DNA of 45,518 nucleotides from Segatella copri (GCF_002224675.1 NZ_NMPZ01000031.1:1-45518); one strand, 5' to 3'; positions 18,004 to 26,720 are shown, counted from the stretch's first letter. Numbers and translations are program-made. Notes: a model not told the origin generated them from the sequence alone.

Positions 18004-18041
18004 AAAAAAAATCTGCGTTAAGCAAATAACGCAGATTTTCT
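18004..18041 (-). terminator. Terminator after the ABC permease gene
   Basis: ATCTGCGTT / AACGCAGAT with flanking A/T extends the stem. Read leftward, a run of T's follows. It closes the operon at 18096-21354 and insulates the TonB receptor promoter. Confidence 0.85.
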
Positions 18042-18095
18042 TTAAATTGTTATTAATAACGGGGGTTTGCTTATAGTTTTTTTGAGGGGTAGCGG

Positions 18096-19295
18096 CTACT
18101 CCTTTCGCTGCCAGATACTCATTACCTTGCGACGGATGGCAACTATATTCAGAACCGAAACTACCAGGAAGAGAGCAAAACCTAAGGCTATGGCTGGCAG
18201 CATCGTTCCCTCTTCGATGTCTGGGAAGAGTGCCTCGATGAAATCCATGTAGTATCCTCGCAGGAAGAAGAGGATGATCCAGGCGATGACCAGAACCACG
18301 ATGTTCAGAGAGATGGTGAGCACCTGGTATGGCTTCGCCACATTGCCCGGACTGTAACCTATCAAGAGCAGATTCTCCAACTTGGAAGAGTTCTTCTGCA
18401 CCAGGAGATAGATGCTGAGCATCAGGATATAGAAACTCAGAACGGAAATCACAAGGCCGATAATCATCACCATCGATACCATCATACGGAGGAAATAGGT
18501 GGTCTTCTCGGCATCGAGCTTATCGGTCTCTACCTCATAACCGTTGTCATCTAGATATTTGGTGATGTTCTCATCGCCCGGATTGCCTACCTCTACAATC
18601 AGACGGGTAGGATCGCTCTTCTGGTTAGGCGCAAACTCCTGGTTGCTCCAATCCATAAAAGCCTGTGGCACAAGAATCGTGTTGAGACGGGAGGAGAATC
18701 CAATGACCTTTCCCTTGAACAGTTCTTTCTTGCCACCAGCCTGAATGCAGATATTGAAATCAATCATTCCCATCAGACCATCACTGATCTTAGGAAGCGA
18801 ATGGCTCTGGGCGAATCCGAAGTTATACATATTAATATAGGTACGCGGGAGGATAATTGGAACCACCTTCTCGCCAGGTGTGTATTTCCAATCCTTGAGC
18901 GGAACATCCACGAAACCATCAGGAACACTTTCGAAGAAAAGCTCACTGTTCAATACATTCACACCATTTACGCCCATCTGCGCATCTACCTTGTACTCGG
19001 TAGAGGTAAACTTGCCTATCTTCTTCACGAACTTCTGGTCGCTGACATCATCCATCTCTGCTCCCGAAAAGGTATTGGAGCGGCCGCTGATGGTATTGCC
19101 CATACCTATTTTCTTGCTCATGATGAGATAGTCGGCTTTCATAAAACTGTCTTGCTGAGTGAAGACAGGCAGCACATCCTGATAAAACTGAAAACCGAAA
19201 AGTACGATGAGCATACCGAAGAGATTAGCAAAGGCGAAGCCTGCAAACTGAGGTATGCTGATATGCTGACGAAGTAACTTCCAAACGAGATTCAT
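18096..19295 (-). CDS. ABC transporter permease, FtsX/MacB-like
   Basis: This 399-aa inner-membrane protein has one N-terminal membrane segment (about 15-38). A large extracytoplasmic domain of about 220 residues follows, then three C-terminal membrane segments (about 265-300, 320-345, 367-392). That is the topology of MacB/LolC/FtsX-type mechanotransmission permeases rather than importers. Its start overlaps the ATPase stop by 4 bp (ATGA), so translation is coupled. Gene order DUF4836-ATPase-permease suggests export or envelope maintenance of a lipoprotein-linked substrate, but the substrate is unknown. Confidence 0.85.
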   Translation of the reverse strand: MNLVWKLLRQHISIPQFAGFAFANLFGMLIVLFGFQFYQDVLPVFTQQDSFMKADYLIMSKKIGMGNTISGRSNTFSGAEMDDVSDQKFVKKIGKFTSTEYKVDAQMGVNGVNVLNSELFFESVPDGFVDVPLKDWKYTPGEKVVPIILPRTYINMYNFGFAQSHSLPKISDGLMGMIDFNICIQAGGKKELFKGKVIGFSSRLNTILVPQAFMDWSNQEFAPNQKSDPTRLIVEVGNPGDENITKYLDDNGYEVETDKLDAEKTTYFLRMMVSMVMIIGLVISVLSFYILMLSIYLLVQKNSSKLENLLLIGYSPGNVAKPYQVLTISLNIVVLVIAWIILFFLRGYYMDFIEALFPDIEEGTMLPAIALGFALFLVVSVLNIVAIRRKVMSIWQRKE

Positions 19296-19936
19296 AATCT
19301 AAATATATGTTCATAGTTTAAGTCCATGTGCTTACCGATACTGGTCACGATGACGCCAGCCCCCTGCTCCTTCGCCTCCTTCATCATGATTTCGCCCATG
19401 ATGCGGGAATTGTTGTCGTCGAGGTGACTGATCGGTTCATCTGCAAGAATGAAATCGAAAGGCTGGCAGAGGGCACGCATCATCGCTACACGCTGCTGCT
19501 GACCGAACGACATCTTCCCTACCTTGGCATCCACCTTATCGGCGATACCAAGCATATCAAACCACTGCAGAATCTGCTCGCGGCTCTTGAAACCGGTAAT
19601 CTTGTTCTTGATCTCTACATTCTCCATCGCCGTAAGCTCTGGGAAGAGACGGAGTTCCTGAAAGAGATGACTGATATGACGCTTTCGCATCTCAACCCAA
19701 TCGGAAACCTTATAATTGGCGGTAACATCATTATCAAACATCACGCTTCCGCTGTAGTCGTGACGATAGCCGAGCACGTAGCTGCAGAAAGTACTCTTTC
19801 CGCTACCACTCTCAGCCTCTACCAGATAGAGATGACCTTTCTCGAAGGTAACATCCTGCTTCCATATCTCCGAATGCAGGTCTTCACGCTGGGCGAAAAC
19901 CTGAGGAAGAACGGAATGAAGCTGAATCTTTTCCAC
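19292..19936 (-). CDS. ABC transporter ATP-binding protein with divergent motifs
   Basis: This 214-aa ATPase pairs with the FtsX-like permease. Motifs in order: Walker A AESGSGKST (41-49), where the usual first Gly is Ala; Q-loop FQELRLF (92-98); signature MSFGQ (142-146) in place of LSGGQ; Walker B FILADE (162-167, catalytic Glu167 kept). The position of the usual switch His reads VTSIGKH (197-203), with Ser199 where VTH is common. It looks like a real but divergent LolD/MacB-type ATPase with reduced or altered cycling. It starts 29 bp after the DUF4836 stop. Confidence 0.88.
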   Translation of the reverse strand: MEKIQLHSVLPQVFAQREDLHSEIWKQDVTFEKGHLYLVEAESGSGKSTFCSYVLGYRHDYSGSVMFDNDVTANYKVSDWVEMRKRHISHLFQELRLFPELTAMENVEIKNKITGFKSREQILQWFDMLGIADKVDAKVGKMSFGQQQRVAMMRALCQPFDFILADEPISHLDDNNSRIMGEIMMKEAKEQGAGVIVTSIGKHMDLNYEHIFRL

Positions 19937-19965
19937 TTTATTTTATTGTTTAATGTTTTATCTTT

Positions 19966-21354
19966 TTACTTTAAAGTATAAACCACAGAAGTAAGATTTC
20001 CGAAGACTGGAGCAAGCAGACCAGTAACAGTTGAGATGGCATCATCCTTGCCTGTGCCGCTGCCATCAGAACTCTTGGCGAGATTGATGACCATCGCCAG
20101 CTTCTGTCCCACGATAAGCTTCTGGATCTTGGCATCTATCGGATGATTGCTTGGCTTCACCGCATACTGAGCTGTCAGCTCATCACTGCCGCTGAAGAAC
20201 TGCTTGTCGTCGGTTACGCCGAAATAGAAGGAAGTCTTGCCATCGGTATAGAAATAGGAATTCTTACCCCAGTTGGCTATCTTGGCACCAGCAGGACATG
20301 AAGTCTTCCAGTAATCTACATCACCCAACCATTTGCTATGTGCCAACTTAGCTGCCATCATCATCTTCAGGTCAGCATCGCCCAGTGTAGGCAAGACGAT
20401 GGCCATATCGCCATCTACGCTTCGCATGATGTTATCCATATCCACCGCCTGGTTGATACCCATCAGGAGGGTCTGAAGACTGCGGTTGCTCTGCATCATC
20501 GGCAGGAACTGTTCACCATTTACATTCATGAAGATACCTGCCAGGGCATCATCCGGCATCGATTTCACATAACTGCCCTTGATAGGACGATAGTTTTGTG
20601 CCGCCTTCTGCAGCGCCTTGTCGATGGTTTCATTAAAGGAGAAAGTCTCACCCTGAATCTGCAGGATACCATTCTTTACCTTCATATCGGCAGCGATGAC
20701 CACCTGCGAAGGATCGGTATCCTTAGGAGCACCCAGGGTAAATGGAGCTACGAACTTCTCTGGCAAAGCCTGTGCCTGAGCCACCATAGCCATAGGAGAA
20801 GAGAGGGTCTGCAGACGCTCGTACATAGGAGAAACGGTGATACCATCCTCCTCTTCTGCTTTCAGATACTTTACCATCTGCTGCTGGAGCTGAGCCTGGG
20901 CATCAGCCACCACAGGTCCCATCACGAGGAGCGCCTGACCGGAGAAGCCCACGAGCCATGAATCCTTCAATACTGAGAAATGAAAGCCTTTGCGCTCCTT
21001 CACTTCCGAAGCAATGCGCTTCTTGGCAAGCGAGGCAAGCCAGTCTTCCACATCCCCTTCATCGCTCACCTTGGCACAGAGACCGAGGTTGCCATCGGCA
21101 CTCTCGAAGAGATAAAGTTTTTCAGAGATATCGATGCCACACTTATCTACATCATCCACGTGGAGCAGAGACTTGAGCATACCCGCCTTGTCTTCCGCGT
21201 TCTTATCGGAAGCCATCTGCTGCAAATCCACCGAGATAAGAGCTGTACTTTTCTTAGGAATGGCATTGAGATAATCGCTGCCAGAGCATGAGCCTAACAC
21301 TACAACGAGAAGTGCTAAGCTCATCAAAACCAAATTCTTATACAATCTTTTCAT
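19966..21354 (-). CDS. DUF4836 family lipoprotein
   Basis: The 462-aa protein has a signal peptide with lipobox (VLGSC, Cys23) and then the DUF4836 opening (DYLNAIPKKSTALISVDLQQM). The body has repeated alpha/beta stretches with MVAQAQALPEKF and PDDALAGIFMNVNG. The family is common in Bacteroidota and has no known function. It heads an operon with an ABC ATPase and an FtsX-like permease, so it may be the periplasmic or outer-membrane partner of that transporter. I see no clear TAnnTTTG box in the 142 bp upstream, which is largely a half copy of the nested palindrome. Confidence 0.85.
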   Translation of the reverse strand: MKRLYKNLVLMSLALLVVVLGSCSGSDYLNAIPKKSTALISVDLQQMASDKNAEDKAGMLKSLLHVDDVDKCGIDISEKLYLFESADGNLGLCAKVSDEGDVEDWLASLAKKRIASEVKERKGFHFSVLKDSWLVGFSGQALLVMGPVVADAQAQLQQQMVKYLKAEEEDGITVSPMYERLQTLSSPMAMVAQAQALPEKFVAPFTLGAPKDTDPSQVVIAADMKVKNGILQIQGETFSFNETIDKALQKAAQNYRPIKGSYVKSMPDDALAGIFMNVNGEQFLPMMQSNRSLQTLLMGINQAVDMDNIMRSVDGDMAIVLPTLGDADLKMMMAAKLAHSKWLGDVDYWKTSCPAGAKIANWGKNSYFYTDGKTSFYFGVTDDKQFFSGSDELTAQYAVKPSNHPIDAKIQKLIVGQKLAMVINLAKSSDGSGTGKDDAISTVTGLLAPVFGNLTSVVYTLK

Positions 21355-21382
21355 TACAAAAACTTACACTTATAATTATTTT

Positions 21383-21471
21383 AAAGCTTTTGCCCTTTCA
21401 GGGCGCATTGCTATATCTATTATTACCCAGGGCGCTGCCCTGGGCTAGGTGCTTCTGCCCTTTCAGGGCGT
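21383..21471. repeat. Nested palindromic element, half copy 2
   Basis: This copy has only the right half: AAAGCTTTTGCCCTTTCAGG, then CCCAGGGCGCTGCCCTGGG and the GCCCTTTCAGGGCGT end. The left half is missing. It lies between rsmE and the DUF4836 gene. Confidence 0.85.
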
Positions 21472-21496
21472 GCTAATACAACTTGCAGGAATTTCC

Positions 21497-22264
21497 TTAT
21501 AGTCTTCTTGCAATATGCGCCATGTGAACAGCTACAAGTCCCGCCGTTTCCGTGCGAAGACGACTGGAACCCAGGGATACGCTCTCGTAACCATTCTCCA
21601 AGGCAAGACGAACCTCATCTATAGAGAAATCGCCTTCTGGACCTACCAATACCGTGATATCAGCAGCACCGGATTCCTGGGATGCAGATGAATCCTGAGA
21701 TGCATCAGAATCCATACAGCACGAATTGATTTCCGTGAAGAAATCCTTCTTCCCTACTTCTTCGTAGCAATGACAGATGAACTTTCTGCCCGGACGAGGA
21801 GTCTGGATAAACTCCTTGAAGCTCTCCAACTCATTCACGACCGGTTTCCACGCCTTGTGACTCTGCTTCACGGCAGAGATGACAATCTTATCTATTCTAG
21901 GAGTCTTCACTACCTTTCGTTCAGAAAATTGACAATTGAGGAAAGAGAGTTCATCGAATCCAATCTCCGTAGCTTTCTCAGCCATCCACTCTATACGCTC
22001 CATCATCTTGGTAGGTGCAATGGCAAGATGGATATGCCCCTTCCATGCACGTTTCTGAGGCATATTCTCCTTGATTTCATAAAGACAGCGCTTGCTGGAG
22101 GCTGCTGTCACCTCTGCACGATAGAAAGCCCCTTCTCCATCCATGAGGAAAATCTCATCACCACCCTTCAGTCGCAACACTCTCAGCGCATGGGTAGCCT
22201 CCTCTGCGGGCAATTCCACCTGGTTTGCCGCATCCGGCACATAGAAATATCTAACCTCTTTCAT
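21497..22264 (-). CDS. rsmE: 16S rRNA (uracil-1498-N3)-methyltransferase
   Basis: RsmE methylates U1498 of 16S rRNA with SAM. The 255-aa chain has the N-terminal PUA-like part (EATHALRVLRLKGGDEIFLMDG) and a SPOUT knot whose motifs are visible: IAPTKMMERIEWMAEKATEIG, LVGPEGDFSIDEV and SLGSSRLRTETAG. A Ser/Asp-rich insert of about 20 residues (CCMDSDASQDSS...) precedes the GPEGDF motif; it may be a loop and does not touch the motifs. It lies 27 bp after the DUF151 gene, in the nupG operon. Confidence 0.95.
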   Translation of the reverse strand: MKEVRYFYVPDAANQVELPAEEATHALRVLRLKGGDEIFLMDGEGAFYRAEVTAASSKRCLYEIKENMPQKRAWKGHIHLAIAPTKMMERIEWMAEKATEIGFDELSFLNCQFSERKVVKTPRIDKIVISAVKQSHKAWKPVVNELESFKEFIQTPRPGRKFICHCYEEVGKKDFFTEINSCCMDSDASQDSSASQESGAADITVLVGPEGDFSIDEVRLALENGYESVSLGSSRLRTETAGLVAVHMAHIARRL

Positions 22265-22291
22265 TCGTTATCAATTATCTATCATCAATGA

Positions 22292-22867
22292 TCAATCAGT
22301 CAAGTTCTTTTCATCCTTTTCTTCCTGGCGGCGCTTCATCTCATCACGGATAAAGGAAGCTCCCTCGTAGTTTTCTTCTTCTACCGCTTTCTCCAGTGCT
22401 TTCTTGAGAAGTGAATCCGGTAATCCCACGATAGGAAGTGCCACACTCATCACATCCTTGCGGAAAGGTGTAGTGAATTTCTGAAGCACCTCCATATTGG
22501 TAAAAATCTCCAGACCGGCGGCCAACGCCAGCAGGACAGCCTCATCCTGAGGAAGAGAATACGCTGATCCAGAAGTAGCATTCACCAGTTTTGCCTTAGG
22601 TCCTATGTTTCCATTGGCCTCGAAAACAACGTGATAGGCTTGAGGACCCTGTTCACAAATCATTCTAGCCAACACATCTACCAGATGCGGATGCTTGACA
22701 TCCTTATCAAGCTGACGAAACTTGATTTCATTAGCCATCGGCTTATCTGTTACAATGGAGAGTGCACGTTCCTCCTCGGCATCAGTAAGAGTGACAACAC
22801 AAGCCTCCTCTGCATCTGGAATTGCAAAAGCTCCCTGATAAACTAATTTTATTTTTTCCATTTTCAT
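22292..22867 (-). CDS. Bifunctional-nuclease-family (DUF151) protein with UVR motif
   Basis: The 191-aa protein has a DUF151/BFN domain (about 25-145, with LPQDEAVLLALAAGLEIFTN) and a C-terminal UVR motif (LEKAVEEENYEGASFIRDEM), the short helical hairpin known from UvrB/UvrC. Plant and archaeal BFN members act on RNA and DNA; bacterial ones are poorly characterised. Its ATG shares one base with the nupG stop (TAATG), so translation is coupled. An alternative ATG two codons later (MEKIK) is possible. Confidence 0.88.
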   Translation of the reverse strand: MKMEKIKLVYQGAFAIPDAEEACVVTLTDAEEERALSIVTDKPMANEIKFRQLDKDVKHPHLVDVLARMICEQGPQAYHVVFEANGNIGPKAKLVNATSGSAYSLPQDEAVLLALAAGLEIFTNMEVLQKFTTPFRKDVMSVALPIVGLPDSLLKKALEKAVEEENYEGASFIRDEMKRRQEEKDEKNLTD

Positions 22868-24159
22868 TATCCTTTCTTTGGTCTAAACAATACGGCAAAG
22901 GCTACACCGACCACGAGTGCATAACCTGCGAAGATAAACCAGCAAGTCTGCCAATCGCCCATCAAATATCCATTCTCCCAATGACAATAATGGTTGATTA
23001 CCTGTCCTGCAAGAATTGTACCAACAGAGGCTCCCAAACCATTGGTCATCAGCATGAAAAGTCCCTGGGCAGAAGCACGCACCTTAGGCTCGCACTTCTG
23101 ATCTACGAACAGTCCACCCGACACATTGAAGAAATCGAATGCCACACCATAGACGATGCATGAGAGTATGAAGAGGGTTACGCCTGGGAAAGCAGGGTTA
23201 CCCAATCCGAAGAATCCGAAGCGGAATACCCATGCAAACATAGCGATGAGCATCACTACCTTGATACCATAGCGCTTGAGGAAGTATGGAATCAGGAGAA
23301 TACAGAGTGCCTCTGCCACCTGGGAGATAGAAACCAGGAGAGTGGCATTATTGGCTGCAAATGTATCCAGCATCGAAGGATCGCCCTTGAAACTGGTGAT
23401 GAACGGAGTAGCATAACCATTGGTTACCTGCAGGCTCATACCCAGCAGACCCGAGAAGATGAAGAACATCGCCATCTCGCGGCTCTTGAAGAGCTTGAAG
23501 GAATCGAAGCCCCAGGTCTCCATCCAGCTGCGTGCCTCTTTCTTCACCAACGGGCACTGTGGCAGGCTGAAGCAGTAGAGGAAGAGGGCGATGCCCAATA
23601 CTCCAGATACCAGGAACTGGAAGTGGGTGTATTGGAACTTATGTGCATTCTCGGTAAAGAGGAACATAAACGAACCGTTATCCCAGGTTGCACAGTTGAC
23701 AATCCACATGGTAAGGATGAATCCTACGGTACCGAAGACGCGGATTGGAGGGAAATCCTTCACGGTATCAAGTCCATGATTCTTCAGAATGGTGAACGCC
23801 GAAGTATTTGACAGCGCCAGCGTAGGCATATAGAAAGCTACGCTGAAGGTATAGATCGTCATGAAGACAGTCTCGTTAGGAGTAGCACTCGCCTCTCCCA
23901 TCAGGAAAAGAGCTATCATCGACAAGCCAGCCAGGAGATGGCAATAGCCCAAGAGGCGTTGCGGCTGCACATACTTGTCAGCAACAATACCCATCAATGT
24001 AGGCATGAAGATAGAAACTATACCCTGGATGGTATAGAACCAGGAGATTTCAGCACCCATCCCGGCCTTGCCGAGATAGTTGCCCATAGATGTGAGATAG
24101 GCTCCCCAAACTGCGAACTCCAGAAAGTTCATCAGCGCCAAGCGAACTTTTAGATTCAT
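22867..24159 (-). CDS. Nucleoside:H+ symporter, NupG-like MFS transporter
   Basis: This 430-aa inner-membrane transporter has about 12 hydrophobic segments. The N-terminal LALMNFLEFAVWGAYLTSMG and the later FPPIRVFGTVGFILTMWIVN and FDFFNVSGGLFVD stretches are typical of the NupG nucleoside:H+ symporter family. It imports ribo- and deoxyribonucleosides. Coupling to a DUF151 nuclease-family gene fits nucleic-acid salvage. The promoter box is at 24254-24261. Confidence 0.9.
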   Translation of the reverse strand: MNLKVRLALMNFLEFAVWGAYLTSMGNYLGKAGMGAEISWFYTIQGIVSIFMPTLMGIVADKYVQPQRLLGYCHLLAGLSMIALFLMGEASATPNETVFMTIYTFSVAFYMPTLALSNTSAFTILKNHGLDTVKDFPPIRVFGTVGFILTMWIVNCATWDNGSFMFLFTENAHKFQYTHFQFLVSGVLGIALFLYCFSLPQCPLVKKEARSWMETWGFDSFKLFKSREMAMFFIFSGLLGMSLQVTNGYATPFITSFKGDPSMLDTFAANNATLLVSISQVAEALCILLIPYFLKRYGIKVVMLIAMFAWVFRFGFFGLGNPAFPGVTLFILSCIVYGVAFDFFNVSGGLFVDQKCEPKVRASAQGLFMLMTNGLGASVGTILAGQVINHYCHWENGYLMGDWQTCWFIFAGYALVVGVAFAVLFRPKKG

Positions 24160-24253
24160 TTTCTTATTATATATTTCCTTATGGTTTTAATATTCTTTTT
24201 CTGTCTGCTGCGTCCTCCTTCTCAAGGGATACGCCATTGCAGATTATATCTTG

Positions 24254-24261
24254 CAAAGATA
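24254..24261 (-). promoter_or_regulatory. Promoter of the nupG operon
   Basis: TATCTTTG on the - strand matches TAnnTTTG, about 95 nt before the start codon. It is divergent from the chromate transporter promoter at 24336-24343. Confidence 0.55.
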
Positions 24262-24335
24262 CACAAAATCTCTTAAAGAACGCAGATTTTTTAAGAATAT
24301 CCGCAAAAAAGCTAGTTTATTTAACAAATAATATG

Positions 24336-24343
24336 TAATTTTG
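24336..24343 (+). promoter_or_regulatory. Promoter of the chromate-transporter pair
   Basis: TAATTTTG matches TAnnTTTG, 26 nt before the first start codon. Confidence 0.65.
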
Positions 24344-24369
24344 CAGCCGAAATCAAAACAAAAGATAAA

Positions 24370-24909
24370 ATGTTATTAAAGTTTTTCCTTACGTGTAATA
24401 AGATTGGTGCCTTTACGCTAGGTGGAGGCTACGCCATGATACCTATCATGGAGAGAGAATTCGTGGATAAAAACAGATGGATGGACAAACAGGAATTTAT
24501 GGACATCATGGTGGTGGCTCAAACTACCCCGGGCATCTTCGCCATTGATATGGCGAGCCATATCGGCTACAAGATGAAGGGTGTATGGGGCGGCATAGTG
24601 GGAGCTGTCGGCATCGCCCTGCCTTCTATCATCGCCATTCTCATCATCGCCATGTTCTTCCAGCAGTTTAAGGATAATTACTGGGTGGGCAAGTTCTTTG
24701 CGGGTGTTCGTCCGGCCGTGGTGGCGCTGATTGCGGCTCCTTGTTTCAAGATGGCAAAGACGGCGAACATCAACCGCTACAACATCTGGATTCCGTTTGT
24801 ATGCTGTGCGCTGATTGCCGCATTCGGCATCTCGCCTATCTATATTATCATAGCCGCCGGCGTGCTTGGCTGGCTTTATGGCAAGTACAAGGATACATTT
24901 AAAGTTTAA
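24370..24909 (+). CDS. CHR-family (chromate-transporter-like) half protein, first subunit
   Basis: A short-chain CHR protein of 179 aa with about six hydrophobic segments. The family motif GAFTLGGGYAMIP and the following AQTTPGIFAIDMASHIGYK are present, together with the GVRPAVVALIAA second-half motif. Short CHR proteins occur as adjacent pairs that work together, unlike the fused ChrA of about 400 residues. The transported ion need not be chromate in Bacteroidota. The second half gene starts 12 bp downstream. Confidence 0.92.
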   Translation: MLLKFFLTCNKIGAFTLGGGYAMIPIMEREFVDKNRWMDKQEFMDIMVVAQTTPGIFAIDMASHIGYKMKGVWGGIVGAVGIALPSIIAILIIAMFFQQFKDNYWVGKFFAGVRPAVVALIAAPCFKMAKTANINRYNIWIPFVCCALIAAFGISPIYIIIAAGVLGWLYGKYKDTFKV

Positions 24910-24921
24910 AGATAAAGAAAA

Positions 24922-25494
24922 ATGCTATTTCTGAAGTTATTTATCATATTTACCAAGATTGGTACATTTAATTTTGGTGGTGGATATGCGATGCTTTCGC
25001 TCATCCACAACGAAACCGTAGTAAAGAACCATTGGCTCACCAATGCCGAGTTTACGGATATCGTGGCTATCAGCCAATCTACTCCGGGTCCTATCGGCAT
25101 CAACTGCGCCACATACGTGGGCTATACCTCCTGTCTTCATGCCGGTTATCCTACCTGGGCAGCCTGGGCGGGTTCCTTCCTGGCATCCCTCTCCATCATG
25201 TGGCTGCCATTTATCATTATGATTCTCATCAGCCGTTATCTGATGACTCACAAGGATTCCAAGATAGTAAAGGACATCTTCGCAGGTCTTCGCCCTGCCA
25301 TCATCGGATTGATTGCTGCAGCAGCTGTGCTCTTGATGAATAAGGAGAATTTTGGATCGCCAACAGAAGATCCATTTGCTTTCGGTGCCAGCGTAGCATT
25401 GTTCCTGGGTGCCTTCTATTTCACCAAGGCCAAAAAGGCAAATCCGATATTGCTGCTTTTCATCTGTGGAATCATCGGGTTGTTTATCTTCTAA
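24922..25494 (+). CDS. CHR-family (chromate-transporter-like) half protein, second subunit
   Basis: A 190-aa partner of the preceding half protein. It repeats the family motifs as GTFNFGGGYAMLSLI and SQSTPGPIGINCATYVGY, with GLRPAIIGLIAA later. It has about six membrane segments. Sequence differences from the first half (a Pro-Ile-Gly-Ile-Asn stretch here, Phe-Ala-Ile-Asp there) suggest a fixed heterodimer. A shared terminator lies at 25595-25626. Confidence 0.92.
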   Translation: MLFLKLFIIFTKIGTFNFGGGYAMLSLIHNETVVKNHWLTNAEFTDIVAISQSTPGPIGINCATYVGYTSCLHAGYPTWAAWAGSFLASLSIMWLPFIIMILISRYLMTHKDSKIVKDIFAGLRPAIIGLIAAAAVLLMNKENFGSPTEDPFAFGASVALFLGAFYFTKAKKANPILLLFICGIIGLFIF

Positions 25495-25585
25495 ACAACC
25501 CACCCTTCTAAAACATCCCATACATCCAGAGCCAGCGGTCATCGGACGAAGAGAAAAGTAAAGGGCTAAAGCCTTCAGAAAAGGG

Positions 25586-25655
25586 CAAAAAAAAATTGAT
25601 TGTCTCCCGACAACCAATCTTTTATTAACCTTAATAATCTAATACCATGAAAAAC
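25586..25655 (-). ncRNA. Candidate small RNA with own promoter and terminator
   Basis: On the - strand, TAATTTTG (25662-25669) is followed about 60 nt later by the hairpin ATTGGTTGTC-ggga-GACAATCAAT (25595-25618) and nine T's. No gene lies in between except a five-codon ORF (MVLDY, 25631-25648). The transcript would be about 70 nt. It points away from the DUF3256 gene (stop 25719) and is not part of it. I know of no family for it. Confidence 0.4.
25595..25626. terminator. Bidirectional terminator
   Basis: ATTGaTTGTC pairs with GACAAcCAAT around TCCC, with CTTTTATT on the + side and a nine-T run on the - side. It ends the chromate-transporter operon and the candidate small RNA. Confidence 0.85.
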
Positions 25656-25718
25656 ACGTTGCAAAATTACAAATAATCCTGCAACTTTCCATATTTTATT
25701 GCAAAAACCTACAAAGAA

Positions 25719-26366
25719 TTAACTTTCTTTAAAGGATTTTCCATCCCATTTAAAGCTTCTTTGCAATTTTATTGCATTTACTGCCTTTTTATCTTCAGCA
25801 GAGAGCAATGGCAAAGACAGGCGTACAACCAGCGAGTTTTCGTTCTGCAAAAGCAAGGCGCTCACCATTCTCGGTTCTATCATCGCCTTCAGTTCTGCAA
25901 AGCGAGTTTCGCTCATCGTATCCGGTTTCTGGATAAGGCTTTCTGCCAGATCCTCCATTCGCTTACCATCCAGGAGACGAGTGGCATCCATCTTCTTCCA
26001 ATCCTGATTATAGAAATAGAGCTCACTCTCCTTCTCGGGACCAGCGAAAGTCTTGACTACGCAGAGCACGGAATCTCCGTTTTCCACAGGCAACTTCTTC
26101 ACCTGCAAGGTAGAAGCCTTGGTCATACGGATCTGCACGAAGTCCTGGGTCAGCGTATCCATCACGCTCACCTCTTCCAGGAGATTCTTCACTTCAGCCT
26201 TCACTCCCATCTCCTGCAACTCAGCAAATTCGAGTCGCATATTCTTGTTGAGACAAGGCATTACTTCATCAGGCATCGAAACCAGCAGGTCTTTCATCGA
26301 CTTGGCTTCCATGCCCAAGCTTGCCATCATCAGGCAAGCGCATAATATATATTTTATCTTCTTCAT
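25719..26366 (-). CDS. DUF3256 family secreted protein
   Basis: I chose the ATG at 26366 (MKKIKYILCACLMMASLGME), which gives a 215-aa protein with a proper signal peptide. The longer ORF start at 26444 runs through the upstream 34-aa gene. The mature part (MKDLLVSMPDEVMPCLNKNM..., LLDGKRMEDLAESLI) matches DUF3256, a Bacteroidales envelope family of unknown function. It lies two bases after the stop of the 34-aa membrane-protein gene, so they are co-transcribed. Confidence 0.85.
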   Translation of the reverse strand: MKKIKYILCACLMMASLGMEAKSMKDLLVSMPDEVMPCLNKNMRLEFAELQEMGVKAEVKNLLEEVSVMDTLTQDFVQIRMTKASTLQVKKLPVENGDSVLCVVKTFAGPEKESELYFYNQDWKKMDATRLLDGKRMEDLAESLIQKPDTMSETRFAELKAMIEPRMVSALLLQNENSLVVRLSLPLLSAEDKKAVNAIKLQRSFKWDGKSFKES

Positions 26367-26368
26367 TT

Positions 26369-26473
26369 TTACAATTCCTTCGACCACTTCTTTCCCCAAG
26401 GGGTAAAGAGCCATGCAAGAAAGGCCAATGCTACTATTGAGCACACGGCAAAAGTTAAAGCCAATGTATTCAT
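26369..26473 (-). CDS. 34-aa single-span membrane protein A
   Basis: An ATG ORF of 34 codons: MNTLALTFAVCSIVALAFLA, then WLFTPWGKKWSKEL. One hydrophobic helix is followed by a short basic tail. It is directly coupled to DUF3256. The 34-aa protein B (26806-26910) has the same length and the same WGKK-x4-L ending, which argues against chance. A longer upstream ATG (26614) falls inside the repeat element and is rejected. Confidence 0.7.
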   Translation of the reverse strand: MNTLALTFAVCSIVALAFLAWLFTPWGKKWSKEL

Positions 26474-26520
26474 TTTTGAAGCCTTTAAATTATTTACTAA
26501 ATTTCGCAAGTAAGCCCCAT

Positions 26521-26720
26521 ACGCCCTGAAAGGGCAGAAGCTCCTAGCCCAGGGCAACACCCTGGGGATAATATAGAGATGGTAATTACGCCCTGTAAGG
26601 GCAAAAGCTTCCATACTGCAGCTATATTTTTAAAGCTTTTGCCCTTACAGGGCGCAGAGCTACAACAACTATTACCCAGGGCGCTGCCCTGGGCTAGGAG
26701 CTTCTGCCCTTTCAGGGCGT
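26521..26720. repeat. Nested palindromic element, copy 3
   Basis: A full copy: ACGCCCTGAAAGGGCAGAAG to the mirror CTTCTGCCCTTTCAGGGCGT at the outer ends, with inner arms ACGCCCTGTAAGGGCAAAAG / CTTTTGCCCTTACAGGGCG. It separates the two 34-aa membrane-protein genes. Confidence 0.9.

Noticed and set aside
26369..26614. Longer 81-aa start for the first 34-aa membrane protein
   Set aside because: The extra N-terminal part is translated from the palindromic repeat; the ATG at 26473 gives a clean small membrane protein.
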